Translations under genes and position numbers: made by a program | The notes under the pieces: generated by a model | Database searches by the model: none | What the model was told of the DNA's origin: nothing | The model's input: the letters and a program-made list of their open reading frames with translations, nothing else | Assembly (NCBI GenBank): GCA_033675265.1 | Contig: JAUJYZ010001198.1 | Location: 434,501-498,500, forward strand | Direction of reading: 5' to 3' | Origin: Actinostola sp. cb2023 | Taxonomy: Eukaryota; Cnidaria; Anthozoa; Actiniaria; Actinostolidae | Length of the DNA: 64,000 bases | In this document: positions 45,201 to 57,954 of the stretch, piece by piece | Layout: each line of letters starts with the position of its first letter | How positions within the stretch are numbered: the stretch's first letter is position 1

Positions 45201-48200
45201 GACCACACTCTATTATCCCCTCAGTTGACGCGACTGGTTAACGTTAACACATTTTGTGTCCCGCAGCAAAGCCGCCACAAGCCGATGCAGAAATCTTTTT
45301 GTTTACGTTGTTGATGATTATTATGAACATTATTATCAATTATCTTACAGCAAAATGCCTTCAATGTACCACGAGCACTGCGGAAAACCAGGGCCCAAGA
45401 GTAACGACTACGTCCCTCCAGCTGAAACAAGAATCTTCAAATCTCGTAGCGCACCAAACTCGCCATGTTTAGAAAGAAAGCCTCTGTTTCCTCGCTCGCC
45501 TCGTCTGACGCGTTCTCCCAAGCTTTCTCGAGCTTCTACTCTCTTACCCGACAAGGGACTTGCGGAAAAGCTAAGAGAAAACAAGAATCCTCGGTTGTCT
45601 AAACTTGGTCGAAGCAAATCCTTTGGATCGGCTTCGAAACGTAAGTGTCATTACCTGCAGTTGAATGGCTTATTAGTTTAGTAACACCATTACAAACTAT
45701 CGAATTTAAAACTAGTTAAACTGCAAACTAGAAAAATCCTGACCAGATCCGCCGGCAGTACTCAAATTGCAGATGTTTATAAAAAAATTGAACCCATCGC
45801 AAGTCTCATGAGATGAAAAATTTGCAAGGAAATCTCGCATCGTTATATATTTGTAGACAAAACGTCTAATCTATTGCCAAAATAGATTGAGCTGTAAACA
45901 TGTGAAGAATTATCAAAATAAATAGTTTTAATTCTCGGGGGGATTAGACGTACAAACCCTCAACCAGCCAACAACAGCAGTATTAGGGTATAAATAGTTT
46001 GATTCGATATTCTAAGGGAAAGTTCTCTAAGAAGTTTTACTTTCGTGACTCCGTGGCGAAAAACAATTTTAAGTCAAAACACACGAAACTGTAAAATGAG
46101 AAAAACAATTCGTCACTCAAATATAAACTTAATTTTGACAATTCTAAGCGCAGATGTGTCAAATATTATGTTTATTTTTAGTTCCTTAAGCCCTTTAAAG
46201 AATCAATGACTATCCCATGACAGTGGGAGAGATGAAACACCCGCTACTCGAACTTTCGCGCGCCAAAACAACCCTTACCTCTGATACTGTGTTCTTACAG
46301 TAAAAACGTTGTTTTCATGTGGTCTGTTTTAGGAAAAATATGTGTATACTGTTCTAATTGTAAAATAACTGAGTTATTTGATTAAATCCTCTCGCAAAGT
46401 GGAATTATTGAGTAAATAACGTTTTTGTTGAATTATTTTGCGGCATTATTTTTTTATTTACATTGGTAGAGAACTTCTGGAATATTTCCAATATTTCACT
46501 CAAAAACAATTATATTTTAACACGTATTTGGAATCCTCAACGACATATCAGAAATACATGAATAAAGTATTCAAAAGTGCAAAAAAAAAATATCCCAAAA
46601 AATTAAAAGAATTTTTTTTCCCAAAAACGTTTTGGTCGAAAGAGCCCGACCCCTCCCCTGTGATATGATGGCGTGACGTCACGAGGTGCAAAGGTGCAAG
46701 AAACATTACAAAATGTCAGGGGAGCTTTGCGTTCAAGTATCTCGGTTAACCCTGAATATATCACTCTAGCAATGACTGAGTGCCACAAATGTGGCAAGCT
46801 GGTCTATTTTGGTAAGCCTTCTTGTCTTCTGCGGTGTTTTGGAGGGAGTTTCAAACGCCTACGAGCGAAGATTTGGTTACAAATTCTCTTTCAATTTCAA
46901 CGCGCGAAAATGGCTTCGGAAGCTTCGAGACAAGTGCAGCTCGTTTTTCATGTTTTAAGGGCATTTTTCGGATAAATTGTAAGCGTTTTTAAGGCTGATA
47001 AGTTCGTACAATTGATCATCTTTATTTCCTGTTCGTTAGCCGAGCAGAAAAACTCTTTAGGAAAACTCTGGCACCCGGCGTGTTTGAGATGTGAAGAGTG
47101 CGGCAAACGTCTGAACCCTGGCCAACATTCTGAGGTAAGTACTCGCCTTTATTTGACCCACAGTACTTTATAGTGTTTGTTGATAGTCTCGTACTATAAC
47201 GTACCTTCTAAAGTACACATTTGTACAAGCGTTTGATCCTAAAACCCGAATGTTTACATTTTGTTCCAACGACAAACGCGTACACATTATGAATGTACAT
47301 GAACGAAGCGTCGAACGTTCAATCGTGAATACATTATGTTGGTGTTTGTTAGAGTTTTAATGTAATTAAGCCATTAAATTAACCCTCCTGCAATATACAT
47401 ATTCAACCACCGATTTTGTCATTTTCTTCTCTTTATTGATATGTTCGTGTTCCAGTAATCCCAATCACGTTGTTTTCCGACCCAACGAACAAATTTACAT
47501 AACATAATGTTATTCTAAAACCTTTGTCAACAGAGAAAATAATCATTTTGATCGGCATAAAGTAATTGCGATTATTAATATAGACTTTACGTTCCTTAAA
47601 AACTTTCATTCCCGACAAAATCCCTTCATTTTGCGGTTGCAACATCAAGTACTTTGGAAGTCATTGATTCATATAAGGCTTTATAAACGACTATAACTAA
47701 CAGTATAAGCTTATATCCACAACACCCTTTTAACATCTCCCACGAGGTCAAAACTTCTTCAATTCTAGAAGACCAATTCGACGCTAGATGAAGAGAGCAT
47801 TGTAGTTTTGGTCTTTATTTTTCATATTTGAAATATTATTACGCAAAGGATAAAGAACATTTTGTAATAATATTCATAGTATATGATGACATAGAAGCAC
47901 CACTGACTATATGACATAGAAGCTCGATTGATTACAATATAATGTTCAGAAATGACGTTTTAGTATGTATAAACTTCACATATATTAGCAAAGATTTTAT
48001 TAAAGCAGTGATCTATGAAAAGATAATATGAATGTATTGACCGGTCCCTAATCTCCAAGATAGTATATGATGACATAGAAGCGTTTCCACTGACTATATG
48101 ACAGCAAGAAGCTCGATTGATTACAATATAATGTTCAGAAATGACGTTTTAGTATGTAGAAAACTTCACATATATTAGCAAAGATTTTATTAAAGCAGCC

Positions 48201-51025
48201 AGTAATGATACAACTAGACTAGCAAAAGCGAGAGACTTATGAAAAGATAATATGAAGCTACCTCTTTTAGATTTTAACTGAGAAGCATCGGATGTATTTA
48301 ATACATGTACAGATATAGAAAATAGTAATTAAAATATTGAATGAATGAATATAGAATAGATGAATGAATGAATGAATGAGAGAATAAAGCACATTGTAGT
48401 CTAAGCTAATGTCAATTCCAATTGAAAATCAAAATGAATTCAAATTCTAACTAATCCGTCAGGCTTTATGAATTGTAGAGGAGAATTCAGCTTTTGATCA
48501 CTAGTCATTTATACACTATTCTTGTATGGATCCCTCCAATTCTCCTTACTCCATTTCTTGTCCAGTCTCTGTCTTAACCGGTACATTTTATGTAAATTTA
48601 TTCTGACACACTTGTGGTTTTGAAGGATTGCTATTCATAGCAGTGACACTGTTAAAGCATGGTTTGATCAGCGGCACACACATGGAGGTTGAATTATTTG
48701 TTCTTCTTCAGAGGTCCATTCCCCATGTCTTATCAGCTTGGGTGGTAAGAGAGATGAAAGAAGTTAATTTCCCCGTTGTTCTCAGTCTAGTATTGTTATA
48801 AATCAAGCCAAGAAACAAACAGATCATTTTGTTCATTCATTCCTCACTTTAGAACAATGTGTCTATTGACAGAGTAACTTTAACATCTAAAAATACAGAG
48901 TTCATCAATTTGTGTTTCTATTTCTTTAAGACTAAAATTTCATTTCACTGTAGTAATTATTGCTGAGTTTCTTGCCTGACATAATCGGATCCAATACAGT
49001 AATTATTGTGTGATTATCTTTGAAATGAACAAGAATTTTCTTTAACCGTTAGCATGTTATAATAACTGCAATGTTACAGTCTATAAAGTTGTTCACTACT
49101 GTACTGTTTGTGCAGTACATGTACATAAATTATGTACGTAGTTAAACTTGAAAAGCTTTGAGTGATTGTGCTATTATTATTATTGTCATTATTATTATTT
49201 AGATATTATTTTTAAAACACCAATGTGTTTCATCTTACCTACTAGTTTATAAAATGAACAGTATTTTCAAGCGTTTTTTTTATCGTGGTTAGACAACTGT
49301 CTGACGAGGGCATTATATTCATACAAACAACCTCTTGTTCATAATTATATGCTTATATATAAGAACAGTTCATAATGTGGCAGCTTATTAGACATTAAGA
49401 CAGTTCATTAAATGATTTTTACTAGAAAGATTGAGAAAAAAGAACAGAAAGAAATAATGATCAAATAAATGTATTAAATTTATACCAGACAAGTAAATAT
49501 GAACCCCAAAAAATGATGTTTCAGTGTTTTCATAGGGCCATTCTCAATGTGAAATTTACTCAGCTGTCACCTTGAGAATTGCATCATGAAGACAAAAGCT
49601 GGAACGTCAAATGTTTTGTTTATATTTATATTTACTTGTCTATAAATATATATTTCAAATTGAAATCATTTCTGCTGTTTTAAAAGAGTTTTGTATCGAC
49701 ATTAAGGTTTTTCAGTCTGTAGTTAAGAGATTGGTTGACGTCATCTGATTTGCATATTGAGATTTCAAGCCTCTATACTTTAGTAACTCATAAAAATTTA
49801 TGCAAGTTTCAAATCACAAAATACTTCAAACCCTCCAACTAATCTGACAGTTTATATTGAATAGAGTTTTAAAACAATCTCACAGGGGTGATAGGCACTT
49901 TAAGGCACTATTCGGATCAGCCTACAGTGCATAGTTTAGAGTAGCCAGCCAGATGACCTGTTTGCTGGCTTAGTTTGACAGCTGTGACTATATGCATGCA
50001 TGTGTTTATTAAAACTATTAACACAGCTGATGTTTGTTAACATTTACAGCACCGAGGCATTCCGTACTGCAACATTCCATGTTACAGTTTTCTATTTGGT
50101 CCTGGTGGATATGGTCACGGAGGCACAGAATCCCATAAATACCATGCAGAAGAGAAGCTTTCACAAGCTGAGATAGGTGCTCTAAGGTACATGCAGTAGC
50201 TGAGATAGATGTATGAAGGTACACTGTACAGTGCAGTGTATTGCAGTACACTGCAGACTTGTAGTACATTACAGTACAGTACAGCACAGAACAGTACATG
50301 TACAGTACTGTCCCACTGGTGCAGTACAGTATAGCACAGTACAGTACTGTCCCACTGGTGCAGTACAGTATAGCACAGTACAGTACAGTACTGTCCCACT
50401 GGTGCAGTACAGTATAGCACAGTACAGTACTGTCCCACTGGTGCAGTACAGTATAGCACAGTACAGTACTGTCCCACTGGTGCAGTACAGTACAGCACAG
50501 TACAGTACTGTCCCACTGGTGCAGTACAGTACAGTATGGTATGGTACAGTACAGTACAGTAGCTGAGAAAGATGTTCAGTGTATTGCAGTACAGTGTAGT
50601 GTAGTACAATACAGACTGTACAGCCCGGCACAGCGCAGCACAGTGCAGTGCAGTGCAGTGCAGTGCAGTGCAGTGCAGTGCAGTGCAGTGCAGTGCAGTG
50701 CATGTAGCTCTGAGAAAAATGCTCTAAAGTTCTTGCAAATATGTTCCAATCCTATTTTCAGAAATGACATTTTCCCAAGACTACGGAATTATAATACGTA
50801 CTATGAAAATCGCAAGGCACTTCAGTTAGCATGTCGAGAAGTAAGTATAGCAGCATGATTATATGATGAATCTTGATGATAGTGATATTGATGATGATGA
50901 TGATGATGATAGTGTTATTGATGATGATGAAGATTACATTTACATTATGTGTGGTGATGATGATGATGATGGTGGTGGTAATACCATGATGATGATGATA
51001 AAAATAGCTTGTACAACATACATGT

Positions 51026-51061
<36 letters not shown>

Positions 51062-54000
51062 ACATATTTTATGTTTACATGTAGATCGATACAAACATTA
51101 ATACATGGTTTCTTTACTTCCAAAGGCCAATGCACAGTTGATAATAGAGGGTGTTCTGCGTGTTTACTGGGGATTAAAGAACCCTGTCATTCTGGCCAGT
51201 CATTCTGCTGCAGATTGGAAACGTAAGAGATCATTTTTAGATTCCCAACATGCCAACAACAAGAGGCAGGCAGTGCTTAAAGAGCGCAAAGAAAACGAAG
51301 TACATGTAAGTTGAAACATATGCCTGTACTTTATACTCTGTACTCTATGGTTTATAAGGGTTCTCGGTAGATTTTGAACAGCTGGCCCAAAACTTTAAAC
51401 ATCTTTGTAGAAGGTGACACATTAAGGCAAAGTGTATAGCACAGCTAATTTACTGTGGAATTGAGAACTAATCACGACAACCCTGGATTTACTTACACGT
51501 TCACCAATCTTTCTCTCAACTTTGATTTTGACTATATGTAGGCATTATATATTGTCCAATTTTGTAAACGAATGTTCTGATGTACGTGTACATGTATTAT
51601 GTAAAGTACCAGGGCATGTATATAATAGAGGAGCATATAGTGTAACGTAGACATGCATTATTATGTAAAGTGCCAACCAGGGCAGGGCCCTTTTTGATAA
51701 CAGTACTTTGTGCTGATTAGGTCACCACAGAAGCCCCCCTGGATAAATTAGCTTGACTGGTGTGGTAAATAGGAAGATAATATAACACATTTATTCAACC
51801 AAAAGACTCAAAATCTACTGGATGTTTTAATAAAGCAGGGTCTGTAGGACCGACTGGCTTGACACTCTATAGACTTAAAAACACCAGGATTTCTGTCGAA
51901 AATTCCCGGATGTTCCCAGCATCCTTTTCGGGCGTAAAAATGGTTGGCAAATTAGTATCATAACGACAATATTTGTACACTCGACCACCTATTCAAATGA
52001 CAAACCAGAAACATTATTGACTCATTAAGTCATACTTGAACAAAAATTTGAAAATCTAACTAAAAACTGGTCATGATCGATGTTGTTGAAAGTTTGAATT
52101 TTTGCAGTTGATTTTTGTTTCGGGCGCCGTTGAAATTTACTGTTGTTGTTGTGTGTTGTTGGCAAATTGTATCATAACGACAATATTTGTTGAAACATTA
52201 TTGTTGTTGTTGTTGTTGTTGTTGTTCATCATCAATATTATTATTATTCATTGTTCATTGTTGTTGTTGTTTCACACAGAGGCCAGAAAGACCACGAACA
52301 AGCACCCTTGAGCGAATTCTTGCGAGAAGAAGATCCATCACCAACAAGCACACATGTGACGGCAGCAATGTACAGAAAAGACCAATCTCACCGCAGACAA
52401 GTTTATCAATATCAACACGAGTATGTATCTGTGATTTGATATAAATCTATGATTGTATATATGTTTTATCACTATAGTTCAGAGTTCTCGGTAGATTTTG
52501 AAACAGCCAGCACAAAACAGGTGTGTGTAATGATGACATTTAATAGCTGACACATAGGTATATTATAGCCAGGACAGACGGCTACTTTGTCTTGACAGAC
52601 GGCAGAATTTCACTGGTTGCCATCTTCTATCGAGAACTCTCTGCTTGTGCAATGTAAACAATTAAATAAATAAATATTAAATTAACTTCATTATAACCTT
52701 GTAATATCATAATCGTACATAAACCATGGGATATGTTTGTAGTTCAATCAATATTAATTAGCTTTGTCTTTATTGATGTAATTAACCCTTGATTAAGTGC
52801 AAAAGCCAGACAAAAGGAAGAAAGAAAGATAAAAATAATAACAGTATTAAATTAACATACATAAGTTTTGCCTTAAATGCACACGAGAAAGTATATAACT
52901 TGGCATTTTCTTAACTTCAATAGTCTGTGTACTTGTAAAGAACTCAATAACTCTAACACCTTACTAAGTACGCACACATTCAAAGTTACATGTATGTACA
53001 ATACGTGTTGATGATAACATTGATGATAAATGAGTTTCACTAAACAGTCTTGAAAGCTGCAATGAACTGACCCTGCTATATTATAGAAAGAAGAGCGGAT
53101 AATAACATATCCACAGCCTATGCTTCTCAATGGTAACCTGTGGCTAAACGATTTATATCCGAGGACCTCTTCAAATGACAGTGTAAGCTCATTTTCCTTC
53201 CAAAATATTTTTAAAAGTTTAAACCCATCTTCATAACATTCGTGTTTTATGTTGCACTCATCAATTTAATATGGCCTCAAAGCTCTAACATTTTATCTCA
53301 TTTTTACAAGTACTTAAAACTAGTAATCTTTAAATGTTTCATGAAATATAAACAATTTAGTTGCAATGAAAAATATGGTGGGGGGAATAGTTGTCGTTAC
53401 TCGTGCAGCCTCTATACTGGACACCTGGACAACTCTTGCAAGCTACATACTGCAGGACAGTGAGTCTGATCATGTGCCTTGAAGAGATAGGGTTCAAAAC
53501 AGCTAGCTAGTGTATTGTATTGTATTGTATTGTATTGTATTGTAGTGTACATGGACCAGACAAAGGTCACTGTCTTACAGAGTGTTTACCTGGAGAGAGT
53601 TATTTGAAGTACTAATTGAAGTATTATTTGAAGTATTATTATTATTACCGTAAACACCTACAGATAAGCTGCGCCTGCCGATATGCCACACCCCAAGTTT
53701 GACACTCAAATGTATCCATATCTAGGTTGCCTTTTCGAGATTTTCCTGCAGAGAAGCCACACATTATTAATCTACACCCCAGATTTCAGAGGACAATTTT
53801 TGGTAAAACAGTGTGGATTATACATTGGTGTTTACGGTGTGCTTTTTAAAAAGAGAAAAAAGGAAAAAAAAAAAAGATGTCTACTTTATGGTTTCTCGTT
53901 ATGAATTGTTGTCCTTTTAATTGATTTCTCTTAGATTCCTCCACAAAAGACAACCTTTACTCCACCATATGGAACTTCTACAAACCTAAGGTTGACAAGT

Positions 54001-55812
54001 AAAACAAAAGTTCCAGAGGTCATCAAGCTTCTCTTTGCTAAATTCCAGGTAAGTGTCATCATGCATGTTCTAAAGCTAAACCCTGCACTCATTCTCAGAT
54101 TTATGTCATTCTTACCTTGATTGTTTTACAGATTACTAATAATCAGAAGAAATTTAAACTTTACGCTGTTTATGACAATGGATGTGAGTATACATTATAG
54201 TTGTCATAGCAACTTAATCAATATAGCTGATACATGGGAAAGGGTTTGGGAGAGGGGAAGGAAGGGGAGGAGGCTATAGGGTTTTAAACAGCCCGACCAA
54301 AACTTTGAATATGCGTGTAATTACATCATTTTTGTAGAAGTTGACACTCAAAGACTGTCTGCAGTTTTTATAAACAAAACAGTCGGCTACTTTCCAATTT
54401 GTCTTGCTGGTTGCCGGTCTCTATTGAGAATCCTGTGTTACAAAGCTTAGAGGGCCTATTCCCTTCTATAGTGTTGTAATTCATTTTGTGTTGTGTTGTA
54501 ACAGCTACAAGACATTTAGAGGATGATGAAAGTCCACTACAGTGCCGTCTTATGCTAGGACCAAGTGAGGTAAGGAGACTTTTGTTTGTTTATTTGTGTG
54601 TTTTATGCATTTATTCTTCCAACTATTTATTCATTCAATCATCCATTCATTCATTCATTCATTTATTCATTCATTCATTCATTTCCCAATCATTCATTTC
54701 CCATTCATCCAATCAATCATTCATTCATTCATTCATTCATTCATTCATTCATTCATTCATTTCCCAATCATTCATTCATTCATTTCCCATTCATCCAATC
54801 AATCATTCATTCATTCATTCATTTCCCATTCATCCAATCATTCATTCATTCATTCAATCAGTTGTACCTATCCCATTTGGTTTCCTAAGTCATCACATAT
54901 CTTTTCTATTGTTATTCCAGTATGCTGCAAAAATATATATCATGGAAGCAGACGATTCCAACAACGTATCTTCAGAGGTACGATCCACTTAATCTGAATT
55001 TATTAAATTTTAGAATACTTTGAATAAAGACTGATCTGTGAAATGATGTGATAGCAATACTGTATGTCTATTGTTCGCGCATCTTGATTTCTGATTTCCT
55101 CATTAGCGGCTTGCTTCAGACCTACAGTATATGGCTGCTGCGTGTTTGTTTTTTAAATCTCTCCAGGGATTGATTACAAGCCGGCATTATTGTTTCTGTA
55201 GGTAGCACAGTATATACACTTTGCAAGGCCTGTTCTCTCGGGATTTCTCCAAAAGTTTCAAGAAGAGGAGGACAGAGAAGCACTGAGGATTAAAGAATGG
55301 TAAGAAGAACATTGCAGTTTGTGGGAATGAGGGTTTATCACGTAATTTCAAAACTTATAGGAGACATATGACAAAAAAATGATTGTCATAGCTGGAAAGA
55401 GCTCATTGAAATTAGTAAAAATGTGAAGTTTGGAAAAGATCACTTCACAAATTGTGAAGATATAAATTTTCAAAAATCGAAATTTTGTATGAAAACCTTT
55501 GTTGGTAGGCAACTCTTGCCTACCAGCGTAAATTTCCAAAGGTTTTGATATAAAATTTCGAATTTTTCAGATTTTCGCTATTTGTGAAGCGATCTTTTCC
55601 AAACTTCACATTTTTACTCATTTCAATGAGCTCTTTCCAGCTATGAGTTTTGAAATTATGTGATAAACCCTCATTATGCAGGGATTTTGTAAATGAATTT
55701 TTTAAGTTAAAATTAATGTGAATATTTCATTCATTTTTTCTTTCTCTCCAGGTATTCACTCTATAAGAAAGAATTACAGAACTTATTAGCTGAAATATCC
55801 ACTGCTGTGTAA
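42298..55812 (+). CDS. RASSF: LIM-RA-SARAH Ras association protein, classical RASSF (complete, 14 exons)
   Basis: Exons: 42298-42353, 45351-45640, 46770-46811, 47040-47134, 50050-50186, 50762-50840, 51126-51305, 52280-52420, 53935-54048, 54132-54183, 54505-54569, 54921-54977, 55202-55299 and 55752-55812. All are GT-AG, phases agree, total 488 residues. Residues 1-115 are basic and Ser/Pro-rich (repeated [13 protein letters not shown]). The LIM domain runs about 117-185 ([43 protein letters not shown]), with the zinc-ligand spacing intact. A conserved linker includes [14 protein letters not shown]. The RA domain (about 342-436) has [20 protein letters not shown] and KLYAVYDNG. The SARAH helix is at about 437-488 ([20 protein letters not shown]). 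The LIM-RA-SARAH order matches Drosophila Rassf; vertebrate RASSF1-6 share RA-SARAH. Family role: scaffold that binds Ras-like GTPases through RA and Hippo/MST kinases through SARAH. Confidence 0.92.
42354..45350 (+). other. RASSF intron 1, no coding exon seen
   Basis: 3.0 kb, AT-rich. Near its end is a long (ATTC)n microsatellite (44925-45185) preceded by TTTC/CTTT tracts. Phe/Ile/His/Ser-rich open frames there are artefacts. Confidence 0.7.
44925..45185 (+). repeat. (ATTC)n microsatellite
   Basis: About 55 tetranucleotide copies with ATTT interruptions. A second imperfect tract of the same motif occurs in a later RASSF intron at 54620-54860. Confidence 0.95.
47135..50049 (+). other. RASSF intron 4 with a tandem duplication
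   Basis: No exon seen. Two copies of a roughly 180-base block (about 47879-48040 and 48063-48260) share atgatgacatagaag, gaagctcgattgattac, and 'tatattagcaaagattttat'. Indels have shifted some segments. A short (GAAT)n tract at 48340-48378 and a fragment of the 'aattctcctttgaaattc' family follow. Confidence 0.75.
50278..50702 (+). repeat. Compound minisatellite in RASSF intron 5
   Basis: About six units of cagtactgtcccactggtgc joined by GTACA-type pentamer runs (50300-50545), then a (CAGTG)n pentanucleotide run (about 50640-50702). The tract fills almost the whole 575-base intron. Confidence 0.9.
51357..51475. mobile_element. Dispersed repeat with 'ggttctcggtagattttgaa' start, RASSF intron copy
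   Basis: Related sequences occur at 52482-52643 and 54272-54440, all in RASSF introns. They share 'cagc(c/t)(g/a)gc(c/a)caaaac', 'gtagaaggtgacac' and an inverted end like 'tctatcgagaactc'. Confidence 0.65.
52482..52643. mobile_element. Second copy of the 'ggttctcggtagattttgaa' repeat
   Basis: The left gttctcggtagattttgaaa and right tctatcgagaactct are partly inverted, suggesting a MITE. The core shares 'gacggctactttgtcttg' with the third copy at 54272-54440 ('gtcggctacttt...gtcttg'). Confidence 0.65.
55328..55675. mobile_element. Palindromic MITE in the last RASSF intron
   Basis: About 150-base inverted arms: gagggtttatcacgtaattt at the left and its near complement at the right, centred on gcaactcttgc near 55510. 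It occupies most of the 452-base intron between the two SARAH-coding exons. Confidence 0.85.
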
Positions 55813-55855
55813 ATATTGGTAAATATTAACTAGGTATTAGTATTATTAATAGATA

Positions 55856-55861
55856 AATAAA
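55856..55861 (+). terminator. Polyadenylation signal AATAAA of RASSF
   Basis: 44 bases after the RASSF stop codon. Confidence 0.6.
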
Positions 55862-57077
55862 AGGGGGTTGGAAGACTGGGGTGACGGCTTAACCTTAGTT
55901 CTTTCACATGATTATATGATCAGGGCTGTCACACAATCCCACACAGGTTGTCACACAATCATTTTGACTGTGACAAACACAGCACGTATGTGTACAATTG
56001 TCACACAATCAGGCGAGTGTGACAAACTAGTGGATTGTCACACAATCATTTCGACTGTGACAAATACAGTGTCACGCAATCAAATGACTGACAAACAAGT
56101 GTGTTGTCACACAATCATTTTGACTGATGAATACAGTGTGTATGCACGATTGTCACACAATCACAATATGATTGTATGATTTTTGTCATGCTGTCACTCG
56201 GTCATGCAAGCCATGACTATTCTGTCATGAATACAGTCAACATAGCGTGACTCATTGCATGCATGGTGGCCCTTTGAGAAAATGCAGTATACTGATTTCA
56301 GTGTGAACGCTAGTTTGAACTGGTGTCACGCAACTTAGTGTCACACAACTCTAGTGTGTCACGCAATTGTATATATGTAGTCACGCAATCTCCACAGTGT
56401 GGTGTGACCCTGCCATAAAATTACAGTTCTACAAAACAATTAAAATATAAATCTCTACCTACGCAAAAATAGAATTATCACCATTTTTATAAAACAATAT
56501 TAATTCATAGAGTTATCTATATATATTTATTTGTGAAATTATGAAAGGAATTTCCAATTTTTTTTGAATGTTCGCATTAAAATATTCGTGATTTATTGCC
56601 TGTAACTACACAGGTAACCCAACAATTCTTCTGAGGCTTGTCCAGACTGACCTGTCTGTCTGTCCGTCTGCCGATTTTAATAAAAATTACTCAAGCAGCC
56701 GCCATCTTGAACACGGACAAGATTTATGCCCACACAGACCAAACTGGTGCGTTCCGTTATAAAAATCAGTGGACAGACAGACCGATCTGTCGGCTTAAAT
56801 AGAAAGTGCTTGTACTTATGCTTGCGTCAGGCCCGTTTTCACCGCAAAAAATAACGCTTCTTCTCACGTTTATGCTTGTGTCGCTAGTGAATAGCTTTAC
56901 GTGGTCCTTCTTAAGCCATAGCTGTACAAGGTATTTATCAGAGACAGTATTTATACGAAGTTTCGTCTGACATGTCCAATTAGACAATATAAATGCGAAA
57001 AGTATTCTTCAGTTGAAAATTTGCGCGCCAGACGAGAGGACGAATAGACCCTTTTAGTTAGGATGCAATGATGTCCC

Positions 57078-57215
57078 ATTTCAGACCACGTGTCATTCCC
57101 CTGAGTATTATTTCTTTCTCTATCGGTAACGCTTGAGAAGAGACAAATATGGATGTCACTCAAACAAAGAATCTAATACTCGGGGGAATGACACGTGGTC
57201 TGAAATGAGAAAACA
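57078..57215. mobile_element. Palindromic MITE ('catttcagaccacgtgtcat' ends)
   Basis: Inverted arms of about 35-60 bases containing gaatgacacgtggtctgaaa. A single-arm relative is at about 35360-35460 (caggggaatgacacgtagtg). Confidence 0.8.
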
Positions 57216-57954
57216 TGCCCAAGTTAAACTGTTCAATTGTTTATGTGTAACCATAGTAACCACATGGTATGACATGGGAAAATATTATACCCAAAGTAAT
57301 AGTATATGTTTTCATTTTTTTTTTCTGCGAGGAAACAATCTTAACGAAGTTGTCTGGGATTAATACAGCCACTAACTAAAACCACGTGACGATGGCCTTC
57401 AACTCACTATAATATAAAGATGGCGGCTGTACATTTTACCCAGTAATCCTTTGCGAAACTAAACAAGTACAACTCACATCTTACAAAGTTTCTCAAACAA
57501 TGCCATAAATAAAGCTTGTGACAGCTTCACACTCGCAAATTTTGACGTTTTCTGTCTATTCTAAAGTTGCCTACGATAGTAATAATTATAATAATATAGT
57601 GGTTTATACCCGCAAAGAATTGTGGTAAAATATACTGGTACGCCATCTTTTTTTGAACATGTGACTCAACGACAACAACGACGACAACAACGACGACAAC
57701 TTTATTACCTTAAAATGACAAAATATTTACAAACTTAGAAAAAAGAAGAACTAATAATCGGTAAAAGTTACTCAGAATAACTTGTAAACTAATCTAGCTG
57801 AGTAAATACCAGTATTACTTATTGATATTATGTATGATCTTTGAAAACTGTCCTCAATGATATGAGAATGTTATTAAATTTATTAATTAATTAACTATAA
57901 TGTTTTGTGTGTATGTTTTGTTTGTTTGGTCGTTTGTTAGAGATGTTTACGTAT

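Noticed and set aside
44796..45314. Ile-His-Ser-Phe repeat frames
   Set aside because: (ATTC)n microsatellite in RASSF intron 1; the same applies to 54486-54997.
46603..46797. Minus-strand frame and plus-strand frame 46673-46975 as separate small genes
   Set aside because: The plus-strand part is RASSF exon 3 (46770-46811) with its flanking introns; frames beyond the splice sites have no support.
50018..50703. Tyr/Cys-rich frames on the minus strand
   Set aside because: Artefacts of GTACAGTA repeats.
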